A DNA stretch of 64,000 nt, from the NCBI GenBank assembly GCA_001692895.1, contig KV748189.1, positions 628,432 through 692,431 on the forward strand, given 5' to 3'. The first letter of the stretch is position 1. Every line of letters starts with the position of its first letter. The notes beneath the pieces were generated by a model, which saw only the letters and a list, made by a program, of their open reading frames with translations, made no database searches and had not been told where the DNA came from. Made by a program: the position numbers and the translations under genes. Source of the DNA: Cenococcum geophilum 1.58 (taxonomy: Eukaryota > Ascomycota > Dothideomycetes > Gloniales > Gloniaceae). Shown here in pieces: positions 22,729-34,779 of the stretch.

Positions 22729-22771
22729 CCAATAGCAATTTTCTATCCCGGGGATAGAAAATCCTAATTGG
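22729..22771 (-). other. Conserved hairpin upstream of the 3' LTR (copia 2)
   Basis: A 43-bp imperfect palindrome centred on ctatcccggggatag with ccaat / attgg outer arms. It lies about 210 bp inside the 3' LTR and is followed (minus strand) by gcttgcttaccgctagcgcc, as in the other two copia-type elements. Confidence 0.8.
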
Positions 22772-22799
22772 CTAGGTTAAGTTAGGGTCTACAGAATCT

Positions 22800-25700
22800 A
22801 ACCAATTAGATAACTTTAACCGCCGGTTAAAGTTCCTAGATATCTTAAGACCTTACGTAACTAAGAAATTTCTAGGGACTCCCTTTTAACCCAACCTTTA
22901 ACTCGTATACGTAGAGTATTTATATTAATAAACGTCTCTAGTGCCTTATTTAGGTTCGCCTTCGTTATCGCATCTACTAGGTTATCTTAGCCATTAATCC
23001 ATTAAATCTTAAAGAGTTTTTAACGCTTGTAGGATTGCTAAAGTGCCATAATATCGATTATAAGGCGCTTCTCCTTTATGGTACTAAGCTTAACTAAACA
23101 CTTATAGAGGGAATATAAGTTAGTATACATAATTATAGGGATAACGGGAAGTTCGAGTCAATCTATAATTATCTTTAGGGTAGTTCCAATTGTAATTGCC
23201 ATATTAACTCCGCTAACCATTCTATATATCTCTAATACCAAAACACTTTAAGTAATACGCTTGCTCTTAGTTAAGCTCTAATAGATAAGGTTGCTGTAGA
23301 TTATAAAGTTATTCTCTCTAGTAGATTTTATTTGCGATAATAATCTTATATCCCAACTAAGAGCTAAAATCTTTATTATTTATGAATGATCTATTAATAA
23401 ATATAAAGAGCTTAGCGGTGGGAAGATTAATAGGTATATAGAGTAGTCCCCGGTCGAGATAGCTTATTTACTAAAAAAGACGTTTATTTAGGGCAAGAAC
23501 GTCGTCCTTAGTTAATTCCTAGTATTAGGCGGTAATAGAGAAATTAAATAAAGCCTTAGGTTAATAAATAGAAGTAACATAAGCTCCGCAAGCGCGTTGC
23601 TCCACATATCCTTACTTTAGGAAATTAACGTTAATAACGTTAATCTTCTTACCTTAACCCTTCTGGCGTAAAGCAATAGAATCCTTATTTAGGGAAAGAA
23701 TGCATCTATTAAAGAGTAATAGTATTATCAAATTAAGCTTTTCTTTTAGCTTTGCTATAAGATTTACCTTTACTAGCTTATCTTCTTTAAGAGCTAAGAA
23801 TTAGTCATCTCCTAAGATAATAGTATTATCAGTTTATATACCGATAATTCTAAACAGAGTTCCTATAGTTATAATAAGGAAGCAGGGATTAAATATAGAA
23901 GTAGTTATTAAAAGCTTCTCTTTATAGTGCTTACTATAGGTAGCCTACTAATAAGTTCCTACCTCTATAATTTTATATAATAGCTTAAGCACAACCATAA
24001 TTATATCTTTAGGATATTAGTGGCGAATTTGCTCTAGAAGGTGCGCTAATATTAAGCGTTAAAGGTGCGTCTCTAATTGGGTATAGGCTTAAGTAATATC
24101 TTATAAATAAACCGCCATTCCATTCTTTATTAAGGAGGGAGCTAATATAACAATAACTCGCTAACTAGCTCGTTAAATCATAGGAGATTGTGTAAAAATT
24201 ATCTCTTTACTATTATCGTTGTAACCTTAGATAATAAGCCTTAATTTCTTAAATAGGGCATTAGTAGCTTTGCCCTTAATCTTATTAACTATCCTTAACT
24301 TAAAGATGCGAACTTCGTTAAACTTAGTAGGGTTATACTTCTTAAATTTAAAAACTCCTCTTGCAATAAGACTGTTAATCTCCTACTTATTAGATACTTA
24401 AAAAGGAGCTTCTAGAGTTATAATACAATCTTCCTTTCGGAGCTATTTTACAAGTTTAAAGTTAGCCTTCTCCTTAGCTGTTATAAAGGCCATTAATAGC
24501 TTAACTCTATTCTTAATAGCGGCAATAAATTGCTCTTTAAAATTAATAAGATGTTAGCAATTTTATAATCCCTTTAGGCAATCTCTACCGCGTTATAGTT
24601 GCGGTATATCTACTATAATTATATTAGGATTATAGTCGTCTTCTAAAGTATATTAATCGTAATTCTCCTTTAGGGTATCTTCTAGGGCATCCTACAAAGG
24701 CTTAGAATTATTATCTTTATAATAAAGCTTAATAACGGTTAAACGGAATTAAGTGGGTCTATAAGGCATCTAAATAGTATAAGTTTAACTATTAATTATA
24801 ATAAGTTAGTATAGGCCTAACCATCCTCCCTTTTTACGCTATACGCGTACTTTAGACTAAAGTAGTAGATCGAGCGTAGTTAAGGTATTTAGGCCATTTC
24901 TTATTCCTAGTGCGTTATTAACCTAGCGTATAGCGTAGAGACGTCGCACCTCCTTTATTGCCTTGCAAATAGCCTCAGCTTATTACATAATAGAGGGAGA
25001 TAGTGGAGAATTATTAGTTATTTAAGGGTAGGCGCTAAAAACTAGTAATATAGGTACGAGTCCATCCGGGCCAGCGGAATTATTAATAGCTTTAACAGCC
25101 ATTTATAAGGTAAGTTCTTTGCTAGCATCCTTTAGTTCTAAAGAGATAATCTTATATACGCGGCGTAATAGCGTATAGTATCGCTCTACTTTTTTAATGC
25201 TATTATATGCCTTAACGGGGACTTCCTTAACCTTAATTGCCATTACCTTTATTTATTATCGGAACTCTATAAATAAGAAGTTCTTTTCTATATTATAGAC
25301 AATTTAATTAGGAGGTCCTAAATAGATATTAATCTAGCATAACTAAAGGGTATCCTATGCGTTTTTAGCTAATATATCTTTTAAGAAACGCGCGGCTTAA
25401 AAAAAGGTTAAAAAGTCAATAACTTAGAGCACTAGCTTGCCGCTAAGATATATAACGTTAATAATAATACAAAAGTTAAAGTTATAGTTATCCTTAAGGG
25501 TAAACTTAAATCGGCCAGGGGACTTCTAGTTTATTTAGTAGTAATAGTAGTACTTTATAAGATACTTAATTGCCTTAACCTTAACTTTATGGCCTACTCG
25601 CTAAAGAACCCTAAGCAATTAATAAACGGATAGGTAGCCAAAACGACGGTGCAGTTAGCGTAATTCTAACTTAGTTAAATAGCTTTAAGCAACACTCTTT

Positions 25701-27790
25701 TCTAGTTAATAAAGGAGTAACTAGGGGTAACCCTACTTACGCACAATAGGTACCCAGTTATCTCCCTAAATAAGTATATTCTTAAGGTTGTTAAGCCTAA
25801 CGCCTAACTTATTTATATCCCTAATGCAAAATAGGAACGGAGTGTTTGTAGGAATAATATGGAAAGTAATATATCCTAAGGGGGTTTAGACCCTAATTAT
25901 GCTAAAAGAGATCGCAGTACCTTTACTAAAGCAAATCGTATATTGGCCTGCCGTTAATTAGTTAATCTAAATAGAGCTATTAAGCTGTTAAAGAGCTTAA
26001 ATTTAAGGTTCTCCTACTATAGATACTCCTGCGGCTCCTATATCCGGCATAATACCATAAAAGACGTACGTCGAGTATCTGTCGTCGAAGGAAAACGCGG
26101 AACTCTTCTTTGGCTTATTAAAGATATCTAATTTCATAATAGAATGGAGCATAGATTAATTATTAAGGATAGTAACGGTTTATATGCTATCTACCTTACT
26201 ATACTCTATAAAGTATTAGTTAGAAGAGTAGTCCTTAATTTCTATATCTATAAGGAGCTGTTTAACCTTATTACCCTCACCCTTAAGATCTTCTACGCCT
26301 TTATATTAAACTAGGAAGCTTTAGAAGTAGGCCGTAGTAACCTTACAATTTCTAACGTTTCTTATACTTTAACGGAACTTATTATATGCCTCTTTTCGCT
26401 TATTAAGGGAGTATCTAGTTAACCAGCAATTTAGCTTCTTATAAACATAGCACTTTTTCTAGCAATTACTTTAAAATAAACCTCTATAAGGACCTCCATA
26501 ATTACCTTATAGTTGATATTAATTGTACCCTTTACCATATTCCCTACCACGGCCGCCATATATTTAATTAGTCCAGTTATAATCGTGTTAGTTAGGAACG
26601 CTTAGTTAGGTAGGGCTTTCGGTATAGAACTATTAAGATTCTTATATTTATATTACAGTACCTACAGCGGAGCGTAGCTCGGTATATACTCCTTTAAATA
26701 TATCTATAGGTTTATATAGCGCTAAGTTACACTTAGGAACGCCACGGCATGCTAAAATAACCTAGTCCCTTAGGCTGTTCTTATTTTAGTAAGTTTTGGT
26801 AAAGCCACATTAGATTTTCTAAAGTTTATTAAAGAGTAGTTAAAGGCACTCTAAATAAGTCTTTATTAGATTAGAAGCAATAACTCTCTAGAATATAGTC
26901 TCTCGCCATTCGGACATATAAAGTTAGCAATTTTTATTAGTCTTAAAGTAGGCTCTAATAAGCTAAAGCATTATATTAAAGCTATAGTTTTTACCCGCAA
27001 TATAGTCGTAATAGAATATTACTGCCCGTCCCTTTAATATAATAGAGAAAGCGTAGTAGTACTAATAGCATTAAATTTTAACCTTATTGCAACAGTTATA
27101 GAAGACCTATAGTTTTACTCCGAGTATATTATATAATTCTCCTCTAAACTTCTTCTCTTCGTCCAAATATACCTTTATTAGATTTATAACTTCTTATAAT
27201 AGAGGGTCACCGGTTAGCTAAAGTAGAGAAGCTAGAAGCGGCGGAGGTAGAGAAAGAGTACCTCTCAGTAGGAGAGCACCTCTAGGTAGAAGAGCACCTT
27301 TAGGTAGAAGAGTAGCGTTCTAGGGGTTTCGTTCTAAATTAAAGTTGCCTTTTAAAGAATATAGGTTAGTTCTAGGTTTCCGTAGTTAACGTATAATCTT
27401 AGCTTCCGTCCATACTAGTTTTTTTATACTAGTAATAACGGCCTAAATATTACTAGCAATTGGGTTACCGTTCTCAGTAACGTATACCCTATTCCTATAA
27501 AGAAAGTCTTAAAAATCCTAAACAATATTAATATTGCCAAGTGCCCAGGTATTAGCGGTCCATCCTATAAAATCCTCCCTAAAATATTCCCACAGCTATA
27601 CATCGGCGTAGTGTCTACTTTAGTAGAATATAATACAGTGTAGAAGAAAGCTATTAACTTGTTTTACGGTACAAGTTATTATATTAAAGGTAAATTCGTC
27701 CTAATTTTTATTAATAAGTTTCGCGTATAAAGCTACCCTTAGTAGTAAGGAGTCTTCCCAGTTGTTTAAAGTAGGCGTAGCCATGTTTTT
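22800..27790 (-). pseudogene. Copia 2 gag-pol polyprotein, RIP-killed
   Basis: Gag starts near 27784 (minus strand) with ATPTLNNWEDSLLLRVALY and continues with LWEYFREDF. Integrase is at about 25000-25800, with YLIKYYYYCQIN, FRFTLKDDYNFNFYIIVDV and VERYYALLRRVYKII then SAGPDGLVLILLVFSAYP. RT is at about 23700-24420 with ARGVFKFKKYNPTKF, VRIFKLRIVNKIKGKAT and LLYKIVEVGTYW. RNase H is further 3' and ends with the WINGQDNLVDAITKA block at about 22960-23010. Most interruptions are TAA/TAG at Gln/Trp positions. Nearly the whole polyprotein can be followed, so the element was complete before RIP. Confidence 0.9.
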
Positions 27791-28171
27791 AGAGGGAGGG
27801 AGGTGTTATTAGCGTAGGGATTGTTGTTTGGTACGCGTTCGTAATGTATATTTGTTATTTAGTACGCGTTTATAATAAGAATCTGCGATTATAGGGCTTA
27901 GGACCAGTTCTGGCCTTAAATCGCGAAGACTTATAAAGCGTGTTGTTCTGCGTAATAAACGCAAGAATCCGTAATCTTAGAAAGGCTTAGGACCAGTTCT
28001 AGCCTTTAAATCCTTAGATTCGTAAAAGAGTTCTATTTAAGGTTTAGGACTAGTTCTAACCTTAAAAGACAGCTTCCTCTAGCACGAGTAGCACTAGTAT
28101 AGTGGCTCGTCTCTTCTTGGTAGAATACCTTGCTATTCTATAGTATAACAGTGAAGTTAACCACTAATCAG

Positions 28172-28332
28172 TGTTGGTTACACAAGGGGATATCACGTAG
28201 CTACGGTTCGTAGATAGTATAATAGTTGTTATTCTTCTTATATATCCTAAAGAAAGGGGTGAGGAACTTAAGGTTCCTCACCACGCTAGTGCTGCGGCGA
28301 CACGTGACGGCAACTTACCTATATTCCCAACA
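28172..28332 (-). repeat. 5' LTR of copia element 2
   Basis: 161 bp, from tgttggttacacaagg to tattcccaaca, with a single cacgtgacggcaactt unit where the partner has three. Confidence 0.9.
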
Positions 28333-29597
28333 ATAGCCTTTAAGGGCATTTTTAAGGAATTTAGAAAACCGCTTTAGTTATAAATAGTAAATATATTAGC
28401 AACGCGGTTAAGTATAAAGGCCTTAAGTCCTTATTTAAGTAATAATTAATTAGGTCTTTATTAATAACTATAAAGTAAGTATAAGCCTTTTTATTACTAT
28501 TATTATTATTATTTAATATCTTTTAGCTAAAATAGTACCTTATACCTAATATACCTTAGGCTAGAGTATAAATATATAAATATAATATAAATATTATTAG
28601 AATTCTTTTTTAAGTAAATAATAAAAATAGTATTTTCTAGCATAGCTAGGATTTATTAATTAGACTTAAAAGTAAAATTAATAATAAAGTATAATAATAA
28701 TAGCCTATTACTTTAAGTAGAGTAGTTATTTAAATAGCTTTATAAAAACTAATTATGTTTATAGTATATAGTCCTAATAGTATTATTATTAAAGATATCC
28801 CTACTTACTTACTACTATAGGCTATTAATTAATTAGAGAAAATCTATAAATAAATAAAGCTTATTATTTTCCTTAGGATACCTTACTAGGGGAGTAAATT
28901 TACTAGCTAGGGCTAGGTTACCTCTAATTTTATTTAACTTATCCTTTAATATATAAATAAAAATATTTTTAAAATGCTAAAGGTAAATAATAAGGTTTTA
29001 AATAATATCTATAAGTATTTTAAGACTATTATATTTAAGGGTATAATAAATATTTATTTCTTTTAGGAGATATAAGGAATTATTAGTATAAAGCTATATA
29101 TTATCTACCTATAATCTACTTAAATAACGCTAATAATTAAAGGTTATAAATAACTTCTTATTAAAGCTTAACCTTTTATAAATATTAGAAATTATTAAAA
29201 GTATTAATATAAATTATATATATATAGCTAAATATAGTAGTAAAGATAATTAGGGCTACTATACTATTTTTAGCATTTTTAAAAGCTTTATTTATTAGGA
29301 GCTAGAGAGTATAAAATTATTCCCTATTAATACTCTAAACATTTCTTATATATAAAATCTATAGAATATTAAGTATTATAATATAGAACGCTTATAAATA
29401 TACTCCTACTAGTAACTAATATCTTATTTATAGTACCCTTTTTTAAAGATAACTTATTTATTAGCTAAAAAGGCATTATTATAGAGATTAGTAAGAAATA
29501 TAAATAAGTAGTCTTATATAACTACGCCTACCTAGCTCTTATTAAGCTAAAACGTATAGGGTAAATATTATTTTATAGTATCCTTATAGATAGTAGT

Positions 29598-29977
29598 TAT
29601 CACAAAGTAAGTATAAGCGGCGATAATATATAGCAAGGTAGATATTATTAAGCTATATACATAAACTATATAAGGAGGTTAAGACGTTATATAAGGAAAG
29701 AAGGTAGGAAAACGGGAAGAAAGGGTATATATTGTGGACTTAGTTACTTAGTTAATATATATATAGAGCATAATAGGATTTAGGTAGTAGTCCTAGCAGA
29801 ACTTAGTAGGATTTAGTAGAACTTAGTAGAATATAGTAGAATATAGTAGAATATAGTAGGTTACCATTAAATTGCCGCAGATTGCTATTAGATTGCCGTC
29901 TTATAGTCGGTCTTTAGTTACTAAGTTAGTAGAAATAAGTAGACGTGTATAAGGTGTTATAGGGATATCCTATAATA
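29598..29977 (-). repeat. 3' LTR of gypsy element 1
   Basis: 380 bp, plus-strand limits tatcacaaagtaag and gatatcctataata. It contains several short repeats of the type gaacttagtaggatttagta (about 29800-29860). Confidence 0.9.
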
Positions 29978-29989
29978 GTACCCCCCCTT

Positions 29990-31454
29990 TAAACTCGAGC
30001 TTCTACGAGATAGGGCTGTAGTAGTTTTAGGTAGAGTTTATAAAAGTCTTCTGCGGCTTATATAAGTCCTATAAAGTTAATAGGTTCCTATAAGGGCTTA
30101 ATAAAGCCTCTCCATTTTATAAAATATATATATTAGCGTTTCCGTTTATTATACTTAATATTATTAATTCTTTTAATAAAGTACTTATTCTTACTATCCA
30201 CTTTAACTAATAGGGGAGGGTTTTATATCTATTTAGGCAGGGCGTCTAATATAGGGGTAGTAGGGTAAAGGACTAACGTATAGAATACGGGGTAGATTTT
30301 AACCATATTAGGGAGCTTTAGTTAGTAAGTGTAAGAGGAGATAACTTTCTTAACCTTATATAGGCTAGCGTTTTTCTAATTAAGTTTCTTAGTAGGTTGT
30401 TTTATGTTTAAATTTCTTATATTTAGCTAGCCAAAGTTACTAATTTAATAGGCTGGTACTAGGGTTTATTTCTTATTTACTACGGCTTTATAGATAGATT
30501 AAGCCCATATTATTTTATTAGCAAGGAACTGCTATAGTTCCTCCATCTTCTCTATAAATTTATTTACTTTTATAACTTATAAGGCGTAATAAGTAGGGCG
30601 AGGAACATTACTAAAGGGTTTTAAACCTATTTATAAATACTAGCCGTAGTTGGCCAGGAATAGGGAGACTATTGTAGTTTATAAAACGGAATTATTTATA
30701 GTAAACTTAGTAAATACAAGCTAGTTAATCTAGTTATCTTATAAGTATGATGTGTATATCCAAATATACTGTTCTATTATAGCATTTATATATTCCGTTT
30801 AGCTATTTATTTCTAGATAGTATACTATAAATAATAGTGCTTTAATATAAAGTTAGGTAGTTAGTTTTTCCCAAAATATAGAGATAAACTAGCTACCTTT
30901 ATTGGAGATAATTGTTTTAGGAAATTTGTAGAGTTTCTATACGTAATCTAGGAATAGTTAGGTAATAGCAGATATTAATATATCGGGGTAGGCGATTAAG
31001 TATCTTATCTTAAATAGTTGGTCTATAACTACTATAATATTTATATAGCCCTTACTTACGGGGAGGTTAATAATAAAGTTAATTAAAATATTCTTTTATC
31101 TTTAGTCTGAAACAGGCAGTGGCTTTAAAAGGCCGTTGTACGTTTTATATAAAGCTTTAGCTTATTAGCAGATATAGCAGTTAGAGATATACCTTTATAT
31201 TATATTATATATATTTAGCTAATAGTATTCTTATTAAAGTAGTTCTAGGGTTTTTCCTTAGCCTAGGTAGCCGGCTACTAGTAAATCATATACATGTTTA
31301 AAGAGCTTAAGCTTAAGTTTATCGTAATTAGGGATAATTAGACGGTTCTAGTAATATAAGCAGTTTCCGCGAGCTTTATATTTACTTAGAGAGATCTTTT
31401 TAAAGCGTTTAACGCCGTTATAGATTAGCTTAAGCGTATCTTAAATAAACTCGT
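29990..31454 (-). pseudogene. Gypsy 1 integrase with C-terminal chromodomain, RIP-killed
   Basis: On the minus strand, HVYDLLVAGYLG near 31290 is the start of the zinc-binding H-H-C-C region, with ISNCYIC downstream. The integrase core follows, with INFIINLPVSKGYINIIVVI (Asp changed to Asn) and LYKFPKTIISNKGS (Asp to Asn again). MEELQQFLANK and the KLN-KN-x-LYKVKKVISSYTY region come next, then LPNMVKIYPVFY. A chromodomain closes the frame at about 30050-30190, with SKNKYFIKRINNIKYNKRKR then a stop, KWRGF and an EPINF block. Chromodomains guide chromovirus integration to heterochromatin in the family; here the active-site changes and stops make it inactive. Its N-terminal continuation is at 33462-34316 beyond the Fot1 insertion. 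Confidence 0.88.
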
Positions 31455-31456
31455 TA

Positions 31457-33459
31457 TCCGTGGCCTGCGTAGCTGCGCCTTAACCACCCACCCTCTCAGG
31501 TAAGTGGTAGACATCCTAATCGCCAGGACACCTCAATCGCCAGGGTTTGAAAAGAATTAATTATATAGCACCACTATAATAATAATTACAAGTCTTCCTG
31601 CTGCTTACGCGCTTTATCCTATTTACTATATTTATCCCTAGAGTTATTAAGAGTCTTAGGCTCTGGTATTAGTGTTTTAGCCTACTTTTTACACTTATTT
31701 ACGAGCTTCTTTTTATTAGCTTTCTTCCTCTTTTTAGCTAGTAAACGACCCTCTATAACTATAACTACCCCAGACTTCTATATAACCTTTCTAGCATTAA
31801 CCTTCTGCTTTTAGCGTCGCTTATTTTTAGCCTTAGTCTCCTTTAACTGCCATTTAAGAGATCTAAACGCCTAGAGCTGAATCTCTGCCCTATATATATA
31901 TTTTTATATAGCCTTATTTAGGTCCTTATTCTCCTATTCCTACCAATTCTACCTAATATATAAGGCTAGGTCGCTTACCTACCTAAGTGTTTTTAGTATC
32001 GTAATATTGATAATCTTTAACTATAGGTCCTTCTCTAGTGTAGCCTTATGTGGTAAAGGTAGTTTATTAAGTACCTTCTTTGGGTTAAACGGGTAAAGGC
32101 CAGTCTCTGCAAATGCCGCTTTTATTATTGCTTTCTTAAATATGCACTTCTATACGTCAGGAATAAGGTAAAGAAATTCCATCTTATTAATCTTAAATAC
32201 GCTAGTACAGTAAGCCTAGTTTACGGCCTTGCCGTATTAGTGCTTAAATGGCTAAAATACAACCACATTAAGCGGCTATATCTTATGCGTAAGATATAAG
32301 AGAAAGTAGGCTAGTAAGATCTTGCGATTAATATAGTATTGCGTAAATTCTAGCGTCTTATAAGAGCCGTAGCTATTAAGGATAAGGAGTCTATATGCAC
32401 CCTTTATCCGATTTTGCGTATAAAGATTAAAGTATTTAATCCATTTAAGCGCGATCTCGTCGTTTATATACGCCGTATTACTAATACCAATAGTATAGCT
32501 ATTGGGAATTGTCGTCTCTAAGTACCAGCGCATCTAGTAGGTCTTACCTTTAAAGATAATAAGAGGTAGGATAACGTGGCCATCTGCGTAAATTATCTCT
32601 ATAACCGTAATAGATTTATAGCTAAATGCCTTACCTGCCTTATACCACGCTGCCTTATTATAAATAATAAGTACCTTTTCTTTCTTTCCTTGCCCTATAC
32701 GTACGCCTAATTTATCTATATTATATATATCTTTATACTATACGGCGTACTTCTTAATATCCCTCCCTAACGCGTTAAACTACTTTTTTTATAAAAACAG
32801 GATCTTTAGCAGCCTGTCTCTTTACCTCTTTAGGTACCTTAGTCTTAAGTATAACCTTTTAGCGCTTATAGAAGCGTATAGCCTATTTAGTACCGTAGGT
32901 AGGTAGTGGTTTAGTAGGATCTATATAACGGTCGGCAAGGATATAATTAATAAATTATTTAAGTAGAGAAATACTAGGGCATTAACTAATATCGTTTAGC
33001 CGTGTTTATAAAAAAAAAAATTTTATTAGAGGAAAATTTTTTCTAGAACTTTAGTATGAACTATTGGTACTATTATATTTATATTAATGATGGCTACAGC
33101 TTTCCTGGGTTATGTATAGCATAATGCCTTCTTCTTTGGTGTCGTTAAGTAGCCTATTTGTTGCAGGTCGATCTAATTAAGACGTTCGTCTAGCGACGCG
33201 ATTCTTGACGCGACCATATAGGTCAGGATTCTCACGCGTTGCCTCTGCAATTAAGGGATATTCGCCATTGCGGATAGCTTGAGCAAGGTAAGCGACCTAG
33301 TTTTTAGTAGACAGATAATCGCTTATATTGGTGGTTGTGTAGTAATTGAATAATTGAGAAAGCTGATTAATTATAGCTATTGAGGTGTCCTGGCGATTAG
33401 GATGTCCACCTCTTACCCAAGAGGGTGGGTGGTTAAGGCGCAGCTACGCAGGCCACGGA
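31457..33459 (-). mobile_element. Fot1/pogo-type DNA transposon, partly RIP-decayed
   Basis: The 2003-bp element lies in gypsy 1, flanked by TA (31455-31456 and 33460-33461). The TIRs are about 75 bp, starting tccgtggcctgcgtagctgc, and include ccttaaccacccaccctct and catcctaatcgccaggacac. Size, TA duplication and a DDE transposase on the minus strand fit Fot1/pogo of Tc1/mariner. The end at about 33060-33459 is far less mutated than the rest. Confidence 0.93.
31560..33380 (-). pseudogene. Fot1/pogo-type DDE transposase, RIP-killed
   Basis: From the right, YLAQAIRNGEYPLIAEATRE (about 33220-33300) is part of the N-terminal region. The DDE core starts near 32740 with IYNIDKLGVRIGQGKK, where family members have an N-x-DE motif. 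An open 85-residue piece at 32276-32533 holds MRWYLETTIPNSYTIGIS, ALKWIKYFNLYTQNR and LLILNSYGSY, where the catalytic Asp of the family's LLILDGHGSH is Asn. After a stop come PLNVVVF, PFKH and KAAFAETGLYPFNPKKVL (about 32060-32270). The C-terminal tail is Lys-rich (about 31650-31900). Two acidic changes and many stops show loss of function, but frame order is complete. Confidence 0.88.
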
Positions 33460-33461
33460 TA

Positions 33462-34316
33462 TTTAGGTATTTATCAATTATAATTTATTTAATTAATTAA
33501 TTAGTTATTTCAAGGACGTGTACTATAAGGTCTTTAGTAGGAGGGTTAAATAGTTTAGGACAAAGTAGGGTCTAGTTTTAGTAAAAGCGCGCTTTTTTTA
33601 GTACTAGCGCGTCTTATAAATATTAGGTTAGAGTATTAGGCTTCTAACCTTAAACGCCTAGGCGGTATATAATTAAGAATTAGAAATAGGATAGATATTT
33701 TAACTAGCGGGCCTAATAATAGCTTAGCTGTTTTATAGTTATAAAGTACTATAGATTCTTATAGTTGCTAAGGACCTTAATTAGAAATCTAGCGCCTTCT
33801 AGTTTAGGTCACCATTATTTAAACTATCTAATAATAGCCAGTAACTCCTTATTATAGATCTTATAGTTATATTTAGCTAGGCTTAATCGTTTTAAGTAGT
33901 ATGCTATAGGGTATAATACTCTATCCTCATCATACTAAGATTGAATACCTCTAGTAATATAGTTGGATAAATTAGCTTCTATAATACTTATTTAGTTTAG
34001 GTTAAAGTGTTAAAGTATAGGTGCGGTAGTAAATATAACCTTTAGATAAGTAAAGGCCTTTTTATATTCCTTATTAAAGATAAAGGCTTTATCCTTTTGG
34101 GTTAACGCTATAAGGGGTAAAACTAAGGCGGAGAAGTTATTAATAAACCGTTAGTAGAAATTAGCAAATCCTATAAAGGCTCTTATATCCTTAACGTTCT
34201 CAAGTTCTTACTAGTTTATAATTACTTTAACCTTCTTTAGGTCTATTTATATACTATTTATAGAAATAAGAAGCCTAAGGTATAGGACTTCCGTTTTATA
34301 AAATTTGCATTTATCT
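33462..34316 (-). pseudogene. Gypsy 1 RNase H / RT C-terminal segment
   Basis: Minus-strand RNase H-like sequence of gypsy 1 lies between the Fot1 insertion and gypsy 2. Around 34080-34320 the RT thumb/connection can be read, with a KCKFYKTEVLYLRLLIS-type block and FIGFANFYQRF-like codons. Stops are mostly TAA/TAG. It joins 42056-43000 once gypsy 2 is removed. Confidence 0.75.
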
Positions 34317-34320
34317 ATAT

Positions 34321-34740
34321 TGTTACGGACCTTATATCGGCAGTAGTACGACTACTAAGAATAGACATAAACGGGTTAGTTAAGACAGTATAGGAGGCGC
34401 TAAAACCGATCAAGCTATGGGATAAAAGGTAGCTAAGTTATATATCCAGTTACGTTATAAGTTTAGAACGTGGGAACGTGGGAATATGGGAACGTAATAT
34501 ACTGACGTACTAATATACCGACGTACTAAACCCTTTACTATAGGGGGGAGTTATATATTTAAGGACACACGGTCTCTATAGATAGTTTCTCTTCTTTATA
34601 GTAAATCTTAGAATATAATTAGAGTTAATCTATTAGGTAACCACTCTACTAGTTATTACTACGTTGTTAACTTCCTATTTACCTATATACCCGGCCTATT
34701 AATAAGTCTACCGTAGTTCCTACTATAAGGCTTCGTTATA
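34321..34740 (+). repeat. 5' LTR of gypsy element 2
   Basis: 420 bp, tgttacggaccttatatcgg to cttcgttata. It holds a tandem acgtgggaacgtgggaat motif and repeated actgacgtactaatat blocks near 34480-34530. Confidence 0.92.
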
Positions 34741-34779
34741 TATTTACTACTAAGGTTACGGTATTAATAAAGTTAAACA

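Larger units (their letters stand above)
22320..28332 (-). mobile_element. Ty1/copia LTR retrotransposon 2, RIP-decayed
   Basis: The 6013-bp element is flanked by atagc at 22315-22319 and 28333-28337. LTRs are 22320-22520 (3' LTR, 201 bp) and 28172-28332 (5' LTR, 161 bp); the length difference is due to a 20-bp tandem unit present three times in one and once in the other. It reads on the minus strand, with gag, integrase, RT and RNase H in copia order. It interrupts the N-terminal part of the right NB-ARC/TPR copy. Its LTR sequence is related to that of the gag-only element at 53696-56306. Confidence 0.93.

Noticed and set aside
33009-33018. Poly-A run as the 3' end of a retroposon
   Set aside because: It lies inside the TIR-bounded Fot1 element and no target duplication or retroposon body adjoins it.
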